Notes: a model not told the origin generated them from the sequence alone. A stretch of DNA of 31,867 bases from an uncultured Methanobrevibacter sp. (GCA_902782595.1 CACZNW010000055.1:1-31867); one strand, 5' to 3'; counted from the stretch's first letter, positions 1-7,168 are shown. Made by a program: numbers and translations.

Positions 1-8
1 AATCTCAT

Positions 9-83
9 AGGCTAGTGGCACAGCTTGGTTAGCGCGCTCGGCTGATAACCGGGAGGTCATGGGTTCGAATCCCATCTAGCCTA
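9..83 (+). tRNA. tRNA-Ile (anticodon GAU)
   Basis: A full cloverleaf can be folded. The acceptor stem AGGCTAG (9-15) pairs with CTAGCCT (76-82), with A83 as discriminator. The anticodon stem CTCGG/CCGGG holds the 7-base loop CTGATAA, so the anticodon is GAT. The T arm is ATGGG-TTCGAAT-CCCAT. CCA is not encoded, and there is no intron. The D stem GCAC/GCGC carries one A-C mismatch. A short T-run follows near position 92. The promoter lies outside the window. Confidence 0.95.
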
Positions 84-152
84 CTACTTACTATTTTTAA
101 GGATTTTTAGCAATTACATAACAACTTTTTTTAATTTTGAATTCTCCAAAAC

Positions 153-161
153 AAATATATA
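153..161 (+). promoter_or_regulatory. TATA box of the ACT-domain regulator gene
   Basis: AAATATATA lies about 55-60 bases before the chosen start codon. Archaeal TATA boxes sit about 25 bases before the transcript start, which predicts a start near 183 and a leader of about 30 bases. That leader would contain the AGGAATGAT Shine-Dalgarno-like sequence. Position inferred only. Confidence 0.45.
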
Positions 162-215
162 TCATATTCTACATAATTTAACCTGAATGTACAAAAAGTA
201 GGAATGATGATTAAA

Positions 216-719
216 ATGTGGGAAAAACTGAATGAAAAATTTAAAAAATACCCTGCACGACTGAGAGTCGCCGAAAAAATGATTGAACTTGGCCTCTCTC
301 TTGGAAAAGATGGCAAAATCTACTGTGGAAACTTAAAAATCAACGACAAAGCACTGGCCACAGCCGCAAAAGTCGACAGACGTGCAATAAAATCAACAAT
401 AAAAATAATACAGGAAGATGAAGAACTCTACAATCTTTTCAGCAACATCATGCCTGCCGGAACCCTTCTCAAAAACATTGCCAAAAATCTGGAATTGGGT
501 GTAATCGAAATCGAAGTGGGATCTCAAAGTGAAGGAATACTTGCCCGCACTACAGAACTGATTTCAAAAAAAGGAATAGATATAAGACAGGCATACGCTG
601 AAGATACGGAACTTCAGGAAACACCCCTGTTAACAATAATTACTGAAAAACCGATTAATGGTGACGTAATCAATGAATTTTTAAAAATAAAAGGAGTTAC
701 AAGAGTCTCAATCTATTGA
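216..719 (+). CDS. ACT-domain predicted regulator of amino acid metabolism (COG2150 type)
   Basis: The protein is about 167 residues. The N-terminal half (to about residue 75) looks like a small helical DNA-binding-type region, with the stretch KVDRRAIKSTIKII. The C-terminal half (about residues 88-167) reads as an ACT domain: it opens ELGVIEIEVGSQSEGILARTTELI, continues with an alternating beta-alpha pattern and ends on a beta strand. Archaeal proteins of this kind are annotated as predicted regulators of amino acid metabolism; the ligand is unknown. In-frame ATGs also exist at 204 and 207, but AGGAATGAT at 200-208 looks like a ribosome binding site covering them, and family members as I recall them begin with MWEK, so 216 is preferred. 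The 3' end overlaps the convergent hypC gene by 12 bases. Confidence 0.8.
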   Translation: MWEKLNEKFKKYPARLRVAEKMIELGLSLGKDGKIYCGNLKINDKALATAAKVDRRAIKSTIKIIQEDEELYNLFSNIMPAGTLLKNIAKNLELGVIEIEVGSQSEGILARTTELISKKGIDIRQAYAEDTELQETPLLTIITEKPINGDVINEFLKIKGVTRVSIY

Positions 720-989
720 TTCTAGATGAGCAATTCTTGCTTTTTCCATTTCTTTATCTTCTTCTTCAAGAACATCCAAAAGTTCTTCCCAAGCTTCTAA
801 AGATTCTTTAGCAGCTTCTTCGGATAATTTTTCAATTGCATAACCAGCATGGATTAAAACATAATCGCCAACCTCTACTTCAGGTAAAAGGTCTAATTTT
901 GCTTGTTGTCTTGCTCCACCAAAGTCCGCAACTAACCAATTGTCCTCTCTGTTAATTTCAATAACTTGAGCCGGTGCGGCAATACACAT
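708..989 (-). CDS. hypC: HypC/HupF family hydrogenase maturation chaperone
   Basis: The 93-residue protein starts MCIAAPAQVIEI, the hallmark HypC N-terminus in which Cys2 is exposed after Met removal and helps carry the Fe(CN)2CO unit together with HypD to the large subunit of [NiFe]-hydrogenases. The body is a small OB-like beta barrel (VADFGGARQQAKLDLLPEV, then VGDYVLIHAGYAIEKL). The last 30 residues or so form an acidic helix (EELLDVLEEEDKEMEKAR), somewhat longer than in minimal HypC proteins. The ribosome binding site GGAGATGG (996-1003, minus strand) is 6 bases from the ATG. It is divergent from the flavoprotein gene at 1069 and shares a 79-bp promoter region with it. No other hyp genes lie in the window. 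Confidence 0.93.
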   Translation of the reverse strand: MCIAAPAQVIEINREDNWLVADFGGARQQAKLDLLPEVEVGDYVLIHAGYAIEKLSEEAAKESLEAWEELLDVLEEEDKEMEKARIAHLESID

Positions 990-1009
990 AAAATTCCATC
1001 TCCAAAATA

Positions 1010-1049
1010 ATTTTATATTAATACTATTAAAAGTTAGTATTATATAAAA
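1010..1049. promoter_or_regulatory. Interleaved divergent promoters of hypC and the flavoprotein gene, with 8-bp dyad
   Basis: TATA-like TTTTATATTA (1011-1020) is placed for the plus-strand flavoprotein gene. TTTATATAATA, read on the minus strand over about 1039-1049, is placed for hypC. Each predicts a leader of roughly 25-30 bases that would contain the Shine-Dalgarno sequence. Between and overlapping the two boxes lies the perfect inverted repeat TAATACTA-N8-TAGTATTA (1019-1042), a candidate shared operator. Confidence 0.45.
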
Positions 1050-1068
1050 CTATCTAAAGAGGATTTAA

Positions 1069-2370
1069 ATGAAAAATATTGTTATCGGATCCGGTCCCGC
1101 CGGAAGATTGGCATCACTTGAACTTGGAAAATTGGGCGAAGAGGTTACATTAATTGAAAAAAACCATATAGCCGGAACCTGTTTAAATGAAGGATGTATG
1201 GTTGTCTGTGCACTAACCGACATTACAAAATTCATCGATTCAAACAGAAGGTTTAACAATTACGGATTTATTAAAAGCCAACTCGAAATTTCTTATGAAA
1301 AAATAGTTGAAAAAATCACTGAAACCCAGATTATGCTACGAAAGCTTAACCAGATGGAAAACGAAAGTGTTGGAAACAATATTATTTACGGCGAAGCAAT
1401 TATTGACGGCAGTGCTGTTGAAGTGAATAATGAAAGCTATGAATATGACAATCTCCTCATTGCAACTGGAGCCAGACCTTTTATCCCGGAAATTCCGGGA
1501 AACGAATATGGATTGACAAATAAAGACATTTTAAAACTTGATGACATCCCCGAAAAGCTAAACATTATTGGAGGAGGCATTATTGCCTTTGAAATAGCCA
1601 ACATCTACTCCACACTCGGCAGTGATGTCAATATCATAGCCCGAAGCAGTGTTCTGAAAGAAATCAGTACTGAAACCAGAAGATACGTTTTAGAAAAAAT
1701 AATCCCTGACGTCAATGTTTATGAAAATACTTCTGTAAAAGAGGTCTTTAAAAATAAAGTACTGACCGAAGGTGGTGCTGAACTTGAGGGAATTCCATTT
1801 TTTGCGACAGGCCGAATCCCTAACAGTGAAATTGCGAGTGGAATTGTTGAGCTGAACCAGGACAATACAATCAAAGTGGACGAAATGATGAAAACAAATG
1901 TTGGAAATATATATGCTGCAGGTGACGTTACCGGAGGATATCAACTGACACCAGTAGCGCGAATGGAAGGCATCACAGCTGCAAGGAATATGGCAAACTA
2001 CCCAAATAAAATAAGCTACGATTGCATTCCTCAAACATTAAGTTTGAACACGGAAGTGAGTTTTGTTGAAAATGAAAAAAGTGATTTAAATGATGAAAAT
2101 ATTGAAACAATCAGATTTCCTGGAATCAGCGGACCTCACGCATTCTGGAACATACTTAGCGGAGACACCGGATACACTGAAATAGACTTTGATAAAACAA
2201 AAAATAAACTGAACAGGATAAATCATATATCCCCTTCATCTGTAAGTGATATTGCTTACCTGTCATACCTGATGAGAATGGATTACGATTTGGATGACTA
2301 CAGTGAGTTTATTGAAATTCACCCTTCAACCGACACCAATTATAAAATTATTAAACATATGTGGTTATGA
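1069..2370 (+). CDS. FAD/NAD(P)-dependent disulfide-reductase family flavoprotein (dihydrolipoamide dehydrogenase-like)
   Basis: The 433-residue protein belongs to the class I pyridine nucleotide-disulfide oxidoreductases. An FAD-binding Rossmann motif opens it (IGSGPAGRLASLELG). GTCLNEGC (about residues 36-43) holds the redox-active Cys pair. LLIATGARP is the usual ATG motif, NIIGGGIIAFEIANIY the NAD(P) motif, and NIYAAGDVTG binds the FAD ribityl chain. Two features are unusual. The residues after the second Cys are MVVCAL rather than the common P-S/T-K, and the interface His-Glu motif near the C-terminus (HPT..E in relatives) reads HPSTDTN, so the acidic partner is missing. Its substrate therefore cannot be assumed to be lipoamide. 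The ribosome binding site AGAGGAT (1058-1064) is 4 bases upstream. It is a single gene. Confidence 0.82.
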   Translation: MKNIVIGSGPAGRLASLELGKLGEEVTLIEKNHIAGTCLNEGCMVVCALTDITKFIDSNRRFNNYGFIKSQLEISYEKIVEKITETQIMLRKLNQMENESVGNNIIYGEAIIDGSAVEVNNESYEYDNLLIATGARPFIPEIPGNEYGLTNKDILKLDDIPEKLNIIGGGIIAFEIANIYSTLGSDVNIIARSSVLKEISTETRRYVLEKIIPDVNVYENTSVKEVFKNKVLTEGGAELEGIPFFATGRIPNSEIASGIVELNQDNTIKVDEMMKTNVGNIYAAGDVTGGYQLTPVARMEGITAARNMANYPNKISYDCIPQTLSLNTEVSFVENEKSDLNDENIETIRFPGISGPHAFWNILSGDTGYTEIDFDKTKNKLNRINHISPSSVSDIAYLSYLMRMDYDLDDYSEFIEIHPSTDTNYKIIKHMWL

Positions 2371-2395
2371 ACCAACCACAATATTATAATTTTTT
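2361..2395 (+). terminator. Probable terminator of the flavoprotein gene
   Basis: GTGGTT (2361-2366) and AACCAC (2374-2379) form a 6-bp stem that includes the stop codon in its loop. A T6 run follows at 2390-2395, inside the 3' end of the convergent MurG-like gene. Confidence 0.4.
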
Positions 2396-3439
2396 CAAAA
2401 TGTCTTCTGCAAGGTCATCGGCAGCTGAAAGACATTGCTGGCCGTAAACCAGAGCTTTTTTCTGCATGGAATCATAATTTTCAAATGCTTCATCTATGCT
2501 TTTACAGACATCCTTCACTTCAGATTCTATCATGGCTCCCTTGAATACTCCGGCCATATTCTGATATCTTCCCCATTTAACACGGGCAAGGGCAACAATA
2601 GGTTTTCCGTTGGTGAAGGCCTCTTCAAGTGAAACACCGTCGTCTGTTAAAACCGTCAAATCGGCGAATTTAAACAGGTGATTAATCCAGTCAATATATC
2701 CGGCATATATTATTTTTTCCTCATCAATAAGTTCACCATATTCCTCCTTAAGTGGAAGTCCCACCAAAACAAGATTGTATTCATCAGTTTTGTCGGCCAC
2801 AATGTTTATTGCATCGATCATACCCTTAAAGATTGATGAACCTGAGGAAAATACAATAGTTTTTTTATCTTCATCAAAATTGGAAAATTCCTTTAATTTC
2901 TGAAGTGCAACTGCTTCATCCCCGTCACCCATGTTTTCAGCAAGAGGATAGAATGCCTTGGCTGTGTTTTTTGGAAGTTCATCCCATCTGAACATGTTCA
3001 GTTCAGGCAGAATATAGCACTGATTGAATTTGGGACATACCTTTGAATCGAGAGGGGTGGAAATTAAAGAGAATGTTGGTTTTCTTGCAGCTTTACCTCC
3101 AAGTGATGCAACAATGGCACCGCCGCCCAGCACTCCAACTACAAAATCAACTTTCAGTTTCTTAATGAGACTTCTGGCCTTGAATGTGGCCATGAATAAC
3201 TTAACTCCACCCTTCAGTGCGGAAAGTTTGGTGGCCGAATGTCCTCCTGCATGAGGAACTGAAATTTTATGCCATTCATATCCGTGTTTTTCAAATAGTG
3301 TGCCGTGTGCAGATGCATCAAGAGCTATTTCACATTCAACACCTTTTCTTTCAAGGGCTTTCATTGCATTTAAAGCAGTCATTGCGTCACCGCCCAACCC
3401 TCTTCCGGTGACGATAAATAAGCATTTCATAAAAATCAC
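2384..3439 (-). CDS. MurG-like GT28 family glycosyltransferase (probable pseudomurein precursor pathway)
   Basis: This is a cytoplasmic protein of about 350 residues with the two-domain GT-B layout of MurG. The N-terminal domain starts CLFIVTGRGLGGD in place of the bacterial GGTGGH loop and contains GVLGGGAIVASLGGKAA. The C-terminal domain has the strand-loop TIVFSSGSS and the nucleotide-sugar site TDDGVSLEEAFTNGKPIVAL, comparable to the Gx-E-x-P segment of MurG. It directly follows an MraY-like gene, with 4 bases shared, which matches the bacterial lipid I/lipid II enzyme pair. A role in attaching the second sugar of the pseudomurein disaccharide precursor is inference. The first start is GTG at 3439, with GGAT 8 bases upstream; ATG at 3430 (MKCLF) is a good alternative. 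Confidence 0.78.
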   Translation of the reverse strand: MIFMKCLFIVTGRGLGGDAMTALNAMKALERKGVECEIALDASAHGTLFEKHGYEWHKISVPHAGGHSATKLSALKGGVKLFMATFKARSLIKKLKVDFVVGVLGGGAIVASLGGKAARKPTFSLISTPLDSKVCPKFNQCYILPELNMFRWDELPKNTAKAFYPLAENMGDGDEAVALQKLKEFSNFDEDKKTIVFSSGSSIFKGMIDAINIVADKTDEYNLVLVGLPLKEEYGELIDEEKIIYAGYIDWINHLFKFADLTVLTDDGVSLEEAFTNGKPIVALARVKWGRYQNMAGVFKGAMIESEVKDVCKSIDEAFENYDSMQKKALVYGQQCLSAADDLAEDILKKL

Positions 3440-4398
3440 ATTCTTTTATCCAGTCTTGGAATTTCATTACGGGAAACATGTCTTCTATAATGGGATGCAT
3501 ATGGATTGTACAATAATCTTCTAAAACCTAATGAGATGAGAAGCGGACTTGTAATGTTATACTGTTTGTCTTTTAAAATCCATTTTCTGAAAAGGTCACC
3601 CAGTCCCCCTCCGGTTAAAACATCCATGAAGTAATCTCCAAATGTCGGGTTGAGAAGTCCCAATTGTTGTCTGAAAAATACTGTTAAGTTATTTCTTCTG
3701 ACAAATGCAATCAGTGCTGTTGTTAGAATGCCGAAAAGTATTACTGACCATAATCCTCCAATCAGGTAGAATGCACATCCTAAAGCCACTCCGAATGTAT
3801 GGTTTCCAACTTCACCCAGCATGATTTTTCCCGAAAAGTCAAGTGGTGAGTATGCAAGACAAACTACCAATATCAGTAACGGAGTGTAGATTGCCGGAAG
3901 TTCGGAGAATTGACCGGAACCCACTACCAGCATGACCAGAATGGTTAAAACTGACATTATAATTGTTACGATACAGGTTGATCCAGGCTGCATGTCTGAA
4001 ATATTTAATGGCTGAACCATAAGGGCAATGAATACTGATGATATTCCAAATCCCTGGATAAATCCAACAATCATGACAAGTATAATTCCGATTCCTCTTG
4101 AAATCTGACCCCATTCAATGCCAAATCTGGATTTTTTCCTTCCCATTATATCATCGATAAGTGCAAAAATACCTATAATCAAAATAAGATTGTTGAATCC
4201 CGGCAGCATGTAAAAAGACAATATTAAAAATGGAATTATACCTACAGCACGTGGAATTCCTCCTCTGACATTAGGGAAAAGGTTTCCCAAATATCCTCTT
4301 TTTCCTAAAAACCTGAAAATAATGTCTATTATTGCAGTGCCCAATGCAGTTACAACAAAAACAAATATTAATGCAAAAAGTATCGATGTATAAATCAT
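3436..4398 (-). CDS. MraY-like membrane glycosyl-1-phosphate transferase (GT4/WecA-MraY superfamily)
   Basis: The 320-residue polytopic membrane protein has about nine hydrophobic segments. It keeps the superfamily landmarks in order: NVRGGIPRAVGI in the first cytoplasmic loop, LIDDIMGRKKSRFG (the Asp-Asp metal site), and LGEVGNHTFGVALG in place of the bacterial MGD.GS.xLG motif. In the last motif the metal-ligand Asp appears to be Glu. MraY and WecA transfer a sugar phosphate from a UDP-sugar to polyprenyl phosphate. With the MurG-like gene immediately downstream, it most likely makes the first lipid-linked pseudomurein intermediate (inference). It has its own promoter in the 42-bp gap after pelA. 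Confidence 0.8.
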   Translation of the reverse strand: MIYTSILFALIFVFVVTALGTAIIDIIFRFLGKRGYLGNLFPNVRGGIPRAVGIIPFLILSFYMLPGFNNLILIIGIFALIDDIMGRKKSRFGIEWGQISRGIGIILVMIVGFIQGFGISSVFIALMVQPLNISDMQPGSTCIVTIIMSVLTILVMLVVGSGQFSELPAIYTPLLILVVCLAYSPLDFSGKIMLGEVGNHTFGVALGCAFYLIGGLWSVILFGILTTALIAFVRRNNLTVFFRQQLGLLNPTFGDYFMDVLTGGGLGDLFRKWILKDKQYNITSPLLISLGFRRLLYNPYASHYRRHVSRNEIPRLDKRM

Positions 4399-4427
4399 AT
4401 TATCATTTATTATTTTTAATTTTTCTT

Positions 4428-4440
4428 AATATATAAATTT
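4428..4440 (-). promoter_or_regulatory. TATA element of the MraY-like/MurG-like operon
   Basis: On the minus strand AAATTTATATATT lies directly after the pelA stop codon and about 30-40 bases before the MraY-like ATG. This predicts a leader of about 12 bases and transcription independent of pelA. Confidence 0.5.
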
Positions 4441-5502
4441 TTAAGCTATTTCATATCGCAAAATTGCAGCCACCCCCCCAAGGCTTTCCAATTGTTTTCC
4501 GCCTTCATGTTCACTGCTGATAATCATCACATCCCCCTTCATATTCTCAACCATCTCAATATCCTCACTCATATTTTCACCGGCGATTTTGGTGTCAAGG
4601 ATTAAAAGTTGGGAAACAGCACCCAGATTAATTGCATTTCGGGTTTCCTTAACTCCATATGCTATTCTGGAGGAATTTTTGGAAATCTGAATTAACAGGT
4701 TGTTGACAGCACCCATCTCCAGCGCCACACGGTTTTCGGAGGTGAGCTTTTCAACTGTTCCCTTTTTTAGAACTTCGCTGATTCCGTTTCTTCCGCCGGA
4801 ACCTGTTGATTCTATGATTGAAATTTTGGCCAAATCAGAGTGTTTGTCTTTAAGATAATCGTAAAAATCGTTTTTAACAAACCCCGGTCCTGCAATTACT
4901 ATGTTTTGAATCGAATCGAATTTGTTTATTGAATCTATGATTTTTTCATAGAACTGTATGATGTTTTTCTGTCTGTTTTTATCAATGATTCTTTTACCTG
5001 AAATGTGTCCCTTTATCGGACCGTAATATTCAATTCCATACTGTCTCATCAAACCAAGCATTGCAGTGTCATCCTCCAAAACGACAATTATTGCCGAGAG
5101 TTTTTTAGATGATTCAATTGCTTGATTAAGCCTGTCGATTGCCCATTTTGGCCATCTTGATTTTTTAATGGTCAATGGCATGTTGAGCTTGACTTCCAGT
5201 GTATGATGGGAACCCAGAGGTATCAGATCTTCAGGACCCCGTGTGATTGTTCCGGTTAATCTAAGTTTGCCTGTAAAGAGATGGAACGATATGTTTTCAA
5301 CATCCAAATCAAGAATGAATGTTTTTTTAACACCCCTGTCGCTTCTGAGTTTATCTCCAGTGTTGTCCTGGATTCTCCGTGTTGTTTTAGATGATGCATT
5401 GTCTCCAATTTCTATGATGTGCGAGAGATGCCACAAGTCATCAAGGGTTTCGGGGAAAACTTCAACTGTTCCTTCCTTTTCATCTTCGTTTATAATTTTC
5501 AT
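4441..5502 (-). CDS. pelA: mRNA surveillance protein Pelota (Dom34/aPelota)
   Basis: The 353-residue protein matches archaeal Pelota in length and layout. The N-terminal Sm-like domain contains DDLWHLSHIIEIGD and RTITRGPED-type strands near GSHHTLEV. The central eRF1-like domain includes SAIIVVLEDDTAMLGL. The C-terminal domain ends with DVMIISSEHEGGKQL and GGVAAILRYEI. There is no GGQ motif of the release factor, as expected for Pelota. It recognises stalled ribosomes with aEF1A and ABCE1 and splits them. It is divergent from prephenate dehydrogenase across a 46-bp gap with one TATA-like element, so it may be leaderless. Confidence 0.95.
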   Translation of the reverse strand: MKIINEDEKEGTVEVFPETLDDLWHLSHIIEIGDNASSKTTRRIQDNTGDKLRSDRGVKKTFILDLDVENISFHLFTGKLRLTGTITRGPEDLIPLGSHHTLEVKLNMPLTIKKSRWPKWAIDRLNQAIESSKKLSAIIVVLEDDTAMLGLMRQYGIEYYGPIKGHISGKRIIDKNRQKNIIQFYEKIIDSINKFDSIQNIVIAGPGFVKNDFYDYLKDKHSDLAKISIIESTGSGGRNGISEVLKKGTVEKLTSENRVALEMGAVNNLLIQISKNSSRIAYGVKETRNAINLGAVSQLLILDTKIAGENMSEDIEMVENMKGDVMIISSEHEGGKQLESLGGVAAILRYEIA

Positions 5503-5514
5503 AATTTTCCAAAC

Positions 5515-5529
5515 TAATTTATATATCTA
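5515..5529. promoter_or_regulatory. Shared symmetric TATA element of pelA and prephenate dehydrogenase
   Basis: AATTTATATATCTAA sits in the 46-bp space between two divergent start codons. Read on either strand it gives a good TATA box (TTTATATAT or ATATATAAA). Either start codon lies about 20-25 bases away, suggesting leaderless transcripts in both directions. No second TATA box is evident in the gap. Confidence 0.5.
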
Positions 5530-5548
5530 ATAATTAATAAAGTTATTA

Positions 5549-6859
5549 ATGATTAAAATGAATGTTGGAATTATTGGCGGAAGCGACGGTTTGGGAAAAA
5601 CCCTTATTTATTATTTTAGAGATGAGTTTGACGTATATATTAGTGCAAGAGACCATAAAAAAGGTAAAAATATTGCAGATGAATTAGGCGTAACTTATAT
5701 TGAATCAAATGCAGGCATTGCAAATATCAGCGACATTCTGATTGTGGCCGTTCCTATTCAGCATACCTGTGATGTTATTCGTGAAGTTGCTCCTTTTATG
5801 AGAAGCGGGTCAGTTATGGTTGATGTGACTTCAGTTAAGGAGGATCCTTCCCGGACAATGGCAGAGGTACTGCCGAACAGCGTGGATTATATTCCAACCC
5901 ACCCCGTTTTCGGTCCGAGAACCACACGTCTGGACAATCAGGTAATCGTTCTGACTGCAGACAAAAAAGGCGAATGGTACCGGAAAGTTTACGATTATCT
6001 TTCAGACAAGAACATGAGGATTATTGAAACCAGCGCCGAAAAGCACGACTTCATGATGAGTATTGTTCAGGTTTTAACCCATTTTTCATTTATTTCAACT
6101 GCATCTGCCATTGAGAAACTGCGGGTCGACATATCCGAGACTGAAGACTATGAAAGTCCCATTTATAATCTGATGATTGATATGATTGCTCGTATCGTAT
6201 CCCAGAATCCTTATCTGACCTATAATATCCAGTCCATGAACAACAATGGTCCAAAGATTAGAAATACCTTTGCCGAGGCGGTTCTGGAGTTGAGAGAGGT
6301 TATCAACAATGGGGATGAGGACGAGTTTATTAACATTGCCATCAGGGCAACCAAGCATATGGGAGACATTACCAATGCACTGGGTAGAAGTGACAAGGCA
6401 ATCGGTGCCCTGAGTTATGAGTACAGCTACCTCAATGATTCCATCGGGGAGGAAGTTGGTCTGAAGCATATCTATTCCGGAAAGGTACACGTTGGAATTC
6501 TTGAAAGTCTGGATGACAAGACTGCAGTTTTAAGAGATGGAAATAAGATTAAAAAGCTCCGTATTGCCAATATCAGAATTCTGCTTCCTGGTGAACTGTA
6601 CCAGTGGAAGATTGAAAACCTGAAAACAAAAACTTCCTCCATCAGCTGCGTCTTTTTAAAGGGAGTTCATGTTGAAACCATTGAGAATACTGTGATGAAA
6701 CTGGACAATATCATTGACATCAGACTGATTGATGCTTATGACGGCCCCCAGATTGATGAAGGATATATAAGTTTAACTTTTGAGGTCACCGCCCTAACCA
6801 AAGAAGACATTGCGGGAGTTAAACAGTTGTTCACCGGTTTTGGAGGAGTCATCAGATAA
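5549..6859 (+). CDS. tyrA: Prephenate dehydrogenase with C-terminal FDX-ACB-like domain
   Basis: The 436-residue enzyme oxidatively decarboxylates prephenate to 4-hydroxyphenylpyruvate for tyrosine synthesis. The N-terminal Rossmann domain has GIIGGSDGLGKTL. The catalytic part includes THPVFGP and AEKHDFMMSIVQVLTHF, with the conserved His residues. The helical dimer domain runs to about residue 290. The C-terminal 140 residues are additional: a beta-rich segment (SGKVHVGILESLDDKTAVLRD), then a segment with the pattern of the ferredoxin-fold anticodon-binding domain of PheT (ETIENTVMKLDN, RLIDAYDGPQIDEGYISLTF, ending GGVIR). This is a pattern judgement. The length fits the long archaeal prephenate dehydrogenase class. 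ATG 5549 suits a leaderless message; ATG 5558 (MNVGIIGG) is possible. Confidence 0.88.
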   Translation: MIKMNVGIIGGSDGLGKTLIYYFRDEFDVYISARDHKKGKNIADELGVTYIESNAGIANISDILIVAVPIQHTCDVIREVAPFMRSGSVMVDVTSVKEDPSRTMAEVLPNSVDYIPTHPVFGPRTTRLDNQVIVLTADKKGEWYRKVYDYLSDKNMRIIETSAEKHDFMMSIVQVLTHFSFISTASAIEKLRVDISETEDYESPIYNLMIDMIARIVSQNPYLTYNIQSMNNNGPKIRNTFAEAVLELREVINNGDEDEFINIAIRATKHMGDITNALGRSDKAIGALSYEYSYLNDSIGEEVGLKHIYSGKVHVGILESLDDKTAVLRDGNKIKKLRIANIRILLPGELYQWKIENLKTKTSSISCVFLKGVHVETIENTVMKLDNIIDIRLIDAYDGPQIDEGYISLTFEVTALTKEDIAGVKQLFTGFGGVIR

Positions 6860-7050
6860 TTGTTTTATATAATACGAACAAATATTAAAGTGTCAAAAAG
6901 TAATTAAATTTTAGAATTCAAATTTAAGTTTTAATATTAACTTTTTTTTATTATATAGTTATTTAAAATATTAATTTAATAATTTAGAATTTTAAACTAT
7001 TTTTTTAGTCAAATAAAGTGTTTTAAACTGTTTTTGAAAATTCACAAAAC

Positions 7051-7065
7051 CGAAAGGTTTATATA
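7051..7065 (+). promoter_or_regulatory. cdc48 promoter (BRE + TATA)
   Basis: CGAAA (7051-7055) followed by TTTATATA (7058-7065) is a near-ideal archaeal BRE-TATA pair. The transcript start is expected near 7086-7090, giving a leader of about 80 bases. The match suggests a strongly expressed gene. Confidence 0.7.
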
Positions 7066-7084
7066 GTAAAACATACACAGATAG

Positions 7085-7130
7085 TTTTGTCAATAAAGTT
7101 ACCAAAAGTAACAAAAAGATTTTGACAAAT
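7085..7130 (+). promoter_or_regulatory. Pair of TTTTGNCAAAW palindromes around the cdc48 transcription start
   Basis: TTTTGTCAATA (7085-7095) and TTTTGACAAAT (7120-7130) are near copies of an odd-centred palindrome, with centres 35 bases apart. Between them is the inverted repeat GTTAC-CAAAA-GTAAC (7098-7112). The first copy covers the expected transcript start. They could be protein-binding sites, or, since TTTGTCAA and TTGACAAA are complementary, the outer stem of a leader hairpin. Confidence 0.4.
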
Positions 7131-7168
7131 TAAATTTACAAAACATTACAGCCAGGGAGATGATAAAC

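Larger units (their letters stand above)
6860..7168 (+). other. Intergenic region upstream of cdc48: promoter, leader and operator-like repeats
   Basis: This is 309 bases of very AT-rich sequence with no coding frame I can support. The first 190 bases hold only A/T runs. The last 120 bases hold the cdc48 promoter, two copies of a TTTTGNCAAAW palindrome and a small GTTAC/GTAAC stem, listed separately. Confidence 0.6.

Noticed and set aside
1690..2034. 114-codon antisense frame inside the flavoprotein gene
   Set aside because: The plus-strand frame has clear flavoprotein motifs throughout this stretch. The antisense frame shows no domain.
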